Origin: Onchidella celtica
Taxonomy: Eukaryota; Mollusca; Gastropoda; Systellommatophora; Onchidiidae
Length of the DNA stretch: 64,000 nucleotides
Direction of reading: 5' to 3'
NCBI GenBank assembly: GCA_963931925.1
Contig: OZ007579.1
Location: 39,966,033 to 40,030,032 of the forward strand
Part shown: positions 63,935 to 64,000 of the stretch, piece by piece
Layout of the letters: every line of letters starts with the position of its first letter
How positions within the stretch are numbered: position 1 is the stretch's first letter
Made by a program: the position numbers and the translations under genes
Notes under the pieces: generated by a model
Seen by the model: only the letters and a program-made list of their open reading frames with translations
Database searches by the model: none
What the model was told of the DNA's origin: nothing

Positions 63935-64000
63935 CTTCATTAGGTGTGAAACAGACCAAGTCTGGTGTAGGCACCACACCAATGGCTCGCCGCCCCAGAT
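63935..64000. mobile_element. MITE-N copy 2, cut by the window end
   Basis: TTAGGTGTGAAACAGACCAA to GGCTCGCCGCC matches the left arm of the element at 48786. Confidence 0.55.

Overview
The window looks like nuclear DNA from an animal, most plausibly a mollusc and probably a gastropod. That is inference from the style of the sequence: introns with GT/AG ends, long CT, TATC and AAACT arrays, tRNA-derived SINEs, and a dense mixture of Harbinger, hAT, Helitron, LINE and Gmr1-like elements. No operons, ribosome binding sites or CRISPR arrays were seen. Most of the 64 kb is mobile DNA; only two convincing host genes lie here, both in the right-hand third.

Left part (1-22 kb). The left edge cuts an LTR retrotransposon whose LTR is at 348-1493. 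A 5'-truncated LINE with a 13-bp target duplication follows (2196-3985), then a small THAP-bearing inverted-repeat element and a Helitron-like copy. From 5152 to 11953 lies an almost complete PIF/Harbinger DNA transposon with near-perfect long terminal inverted repeats and a TTA target duplication. It carries a HARBI1-type transposase on the plus strand and a MADF-type DNA-binding protein on the minus strand, with their exons interleaved. A 24-unit, 85-bp minisatellite has grown inside the second gene. From 12 to 22 kb there are only short inverted-repeat elements (MITEs), polypyrimidine tracts, tandem duplications and a SINE.

Middle (22.6-33.25 kb). A hAT transposon (8-bp target duplication, TIRs, decayed transposase) was split by a whole-length but broken Ty3/gypsy-type LTR element on the minus strand (24358-32943, 5-bp target duplication). 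That element places integrase parts before reverse transcriptase/RNase H, the order known from the Gmr1 group. It also contains a tract related to the solo LTR at 51541-52882.

Right part (33-64 kb). A longer LINE with endonuclease and reverse transcriptase lies at about 35.3-39.56 kb, followed by a small hAT MITE. A host gene of two coding exons (42283-42555 and 44041-45249, about 493 residues, no recognised family) has two foldback MITEs around it and another foldback in its intron. From 46 to 57 kb there are MITEs, a second Helitron-like end, a Harbinger-like MITE, a possible TATA/CRE promoter with a first-exon donor at 50743, the solo LTR, and a SINE split by a small TIR element. From 57698 to the window end runs a plus-strand gene of the GDA1/CD39 apyrase (ENTPD) family, five exons of which can be read; its fourth apyrase region is unusual and one exon is bracketed by opposed tetranucleotide arrays.

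The repeats explain each other by nesting: Gmr1-like in hAT, solo LTR in a MITE, MITE in a MITE, TIR element in a SINE, MITE against an ENTPD exon. This gives a relative order of insertions that can be read straight from the target duplications.
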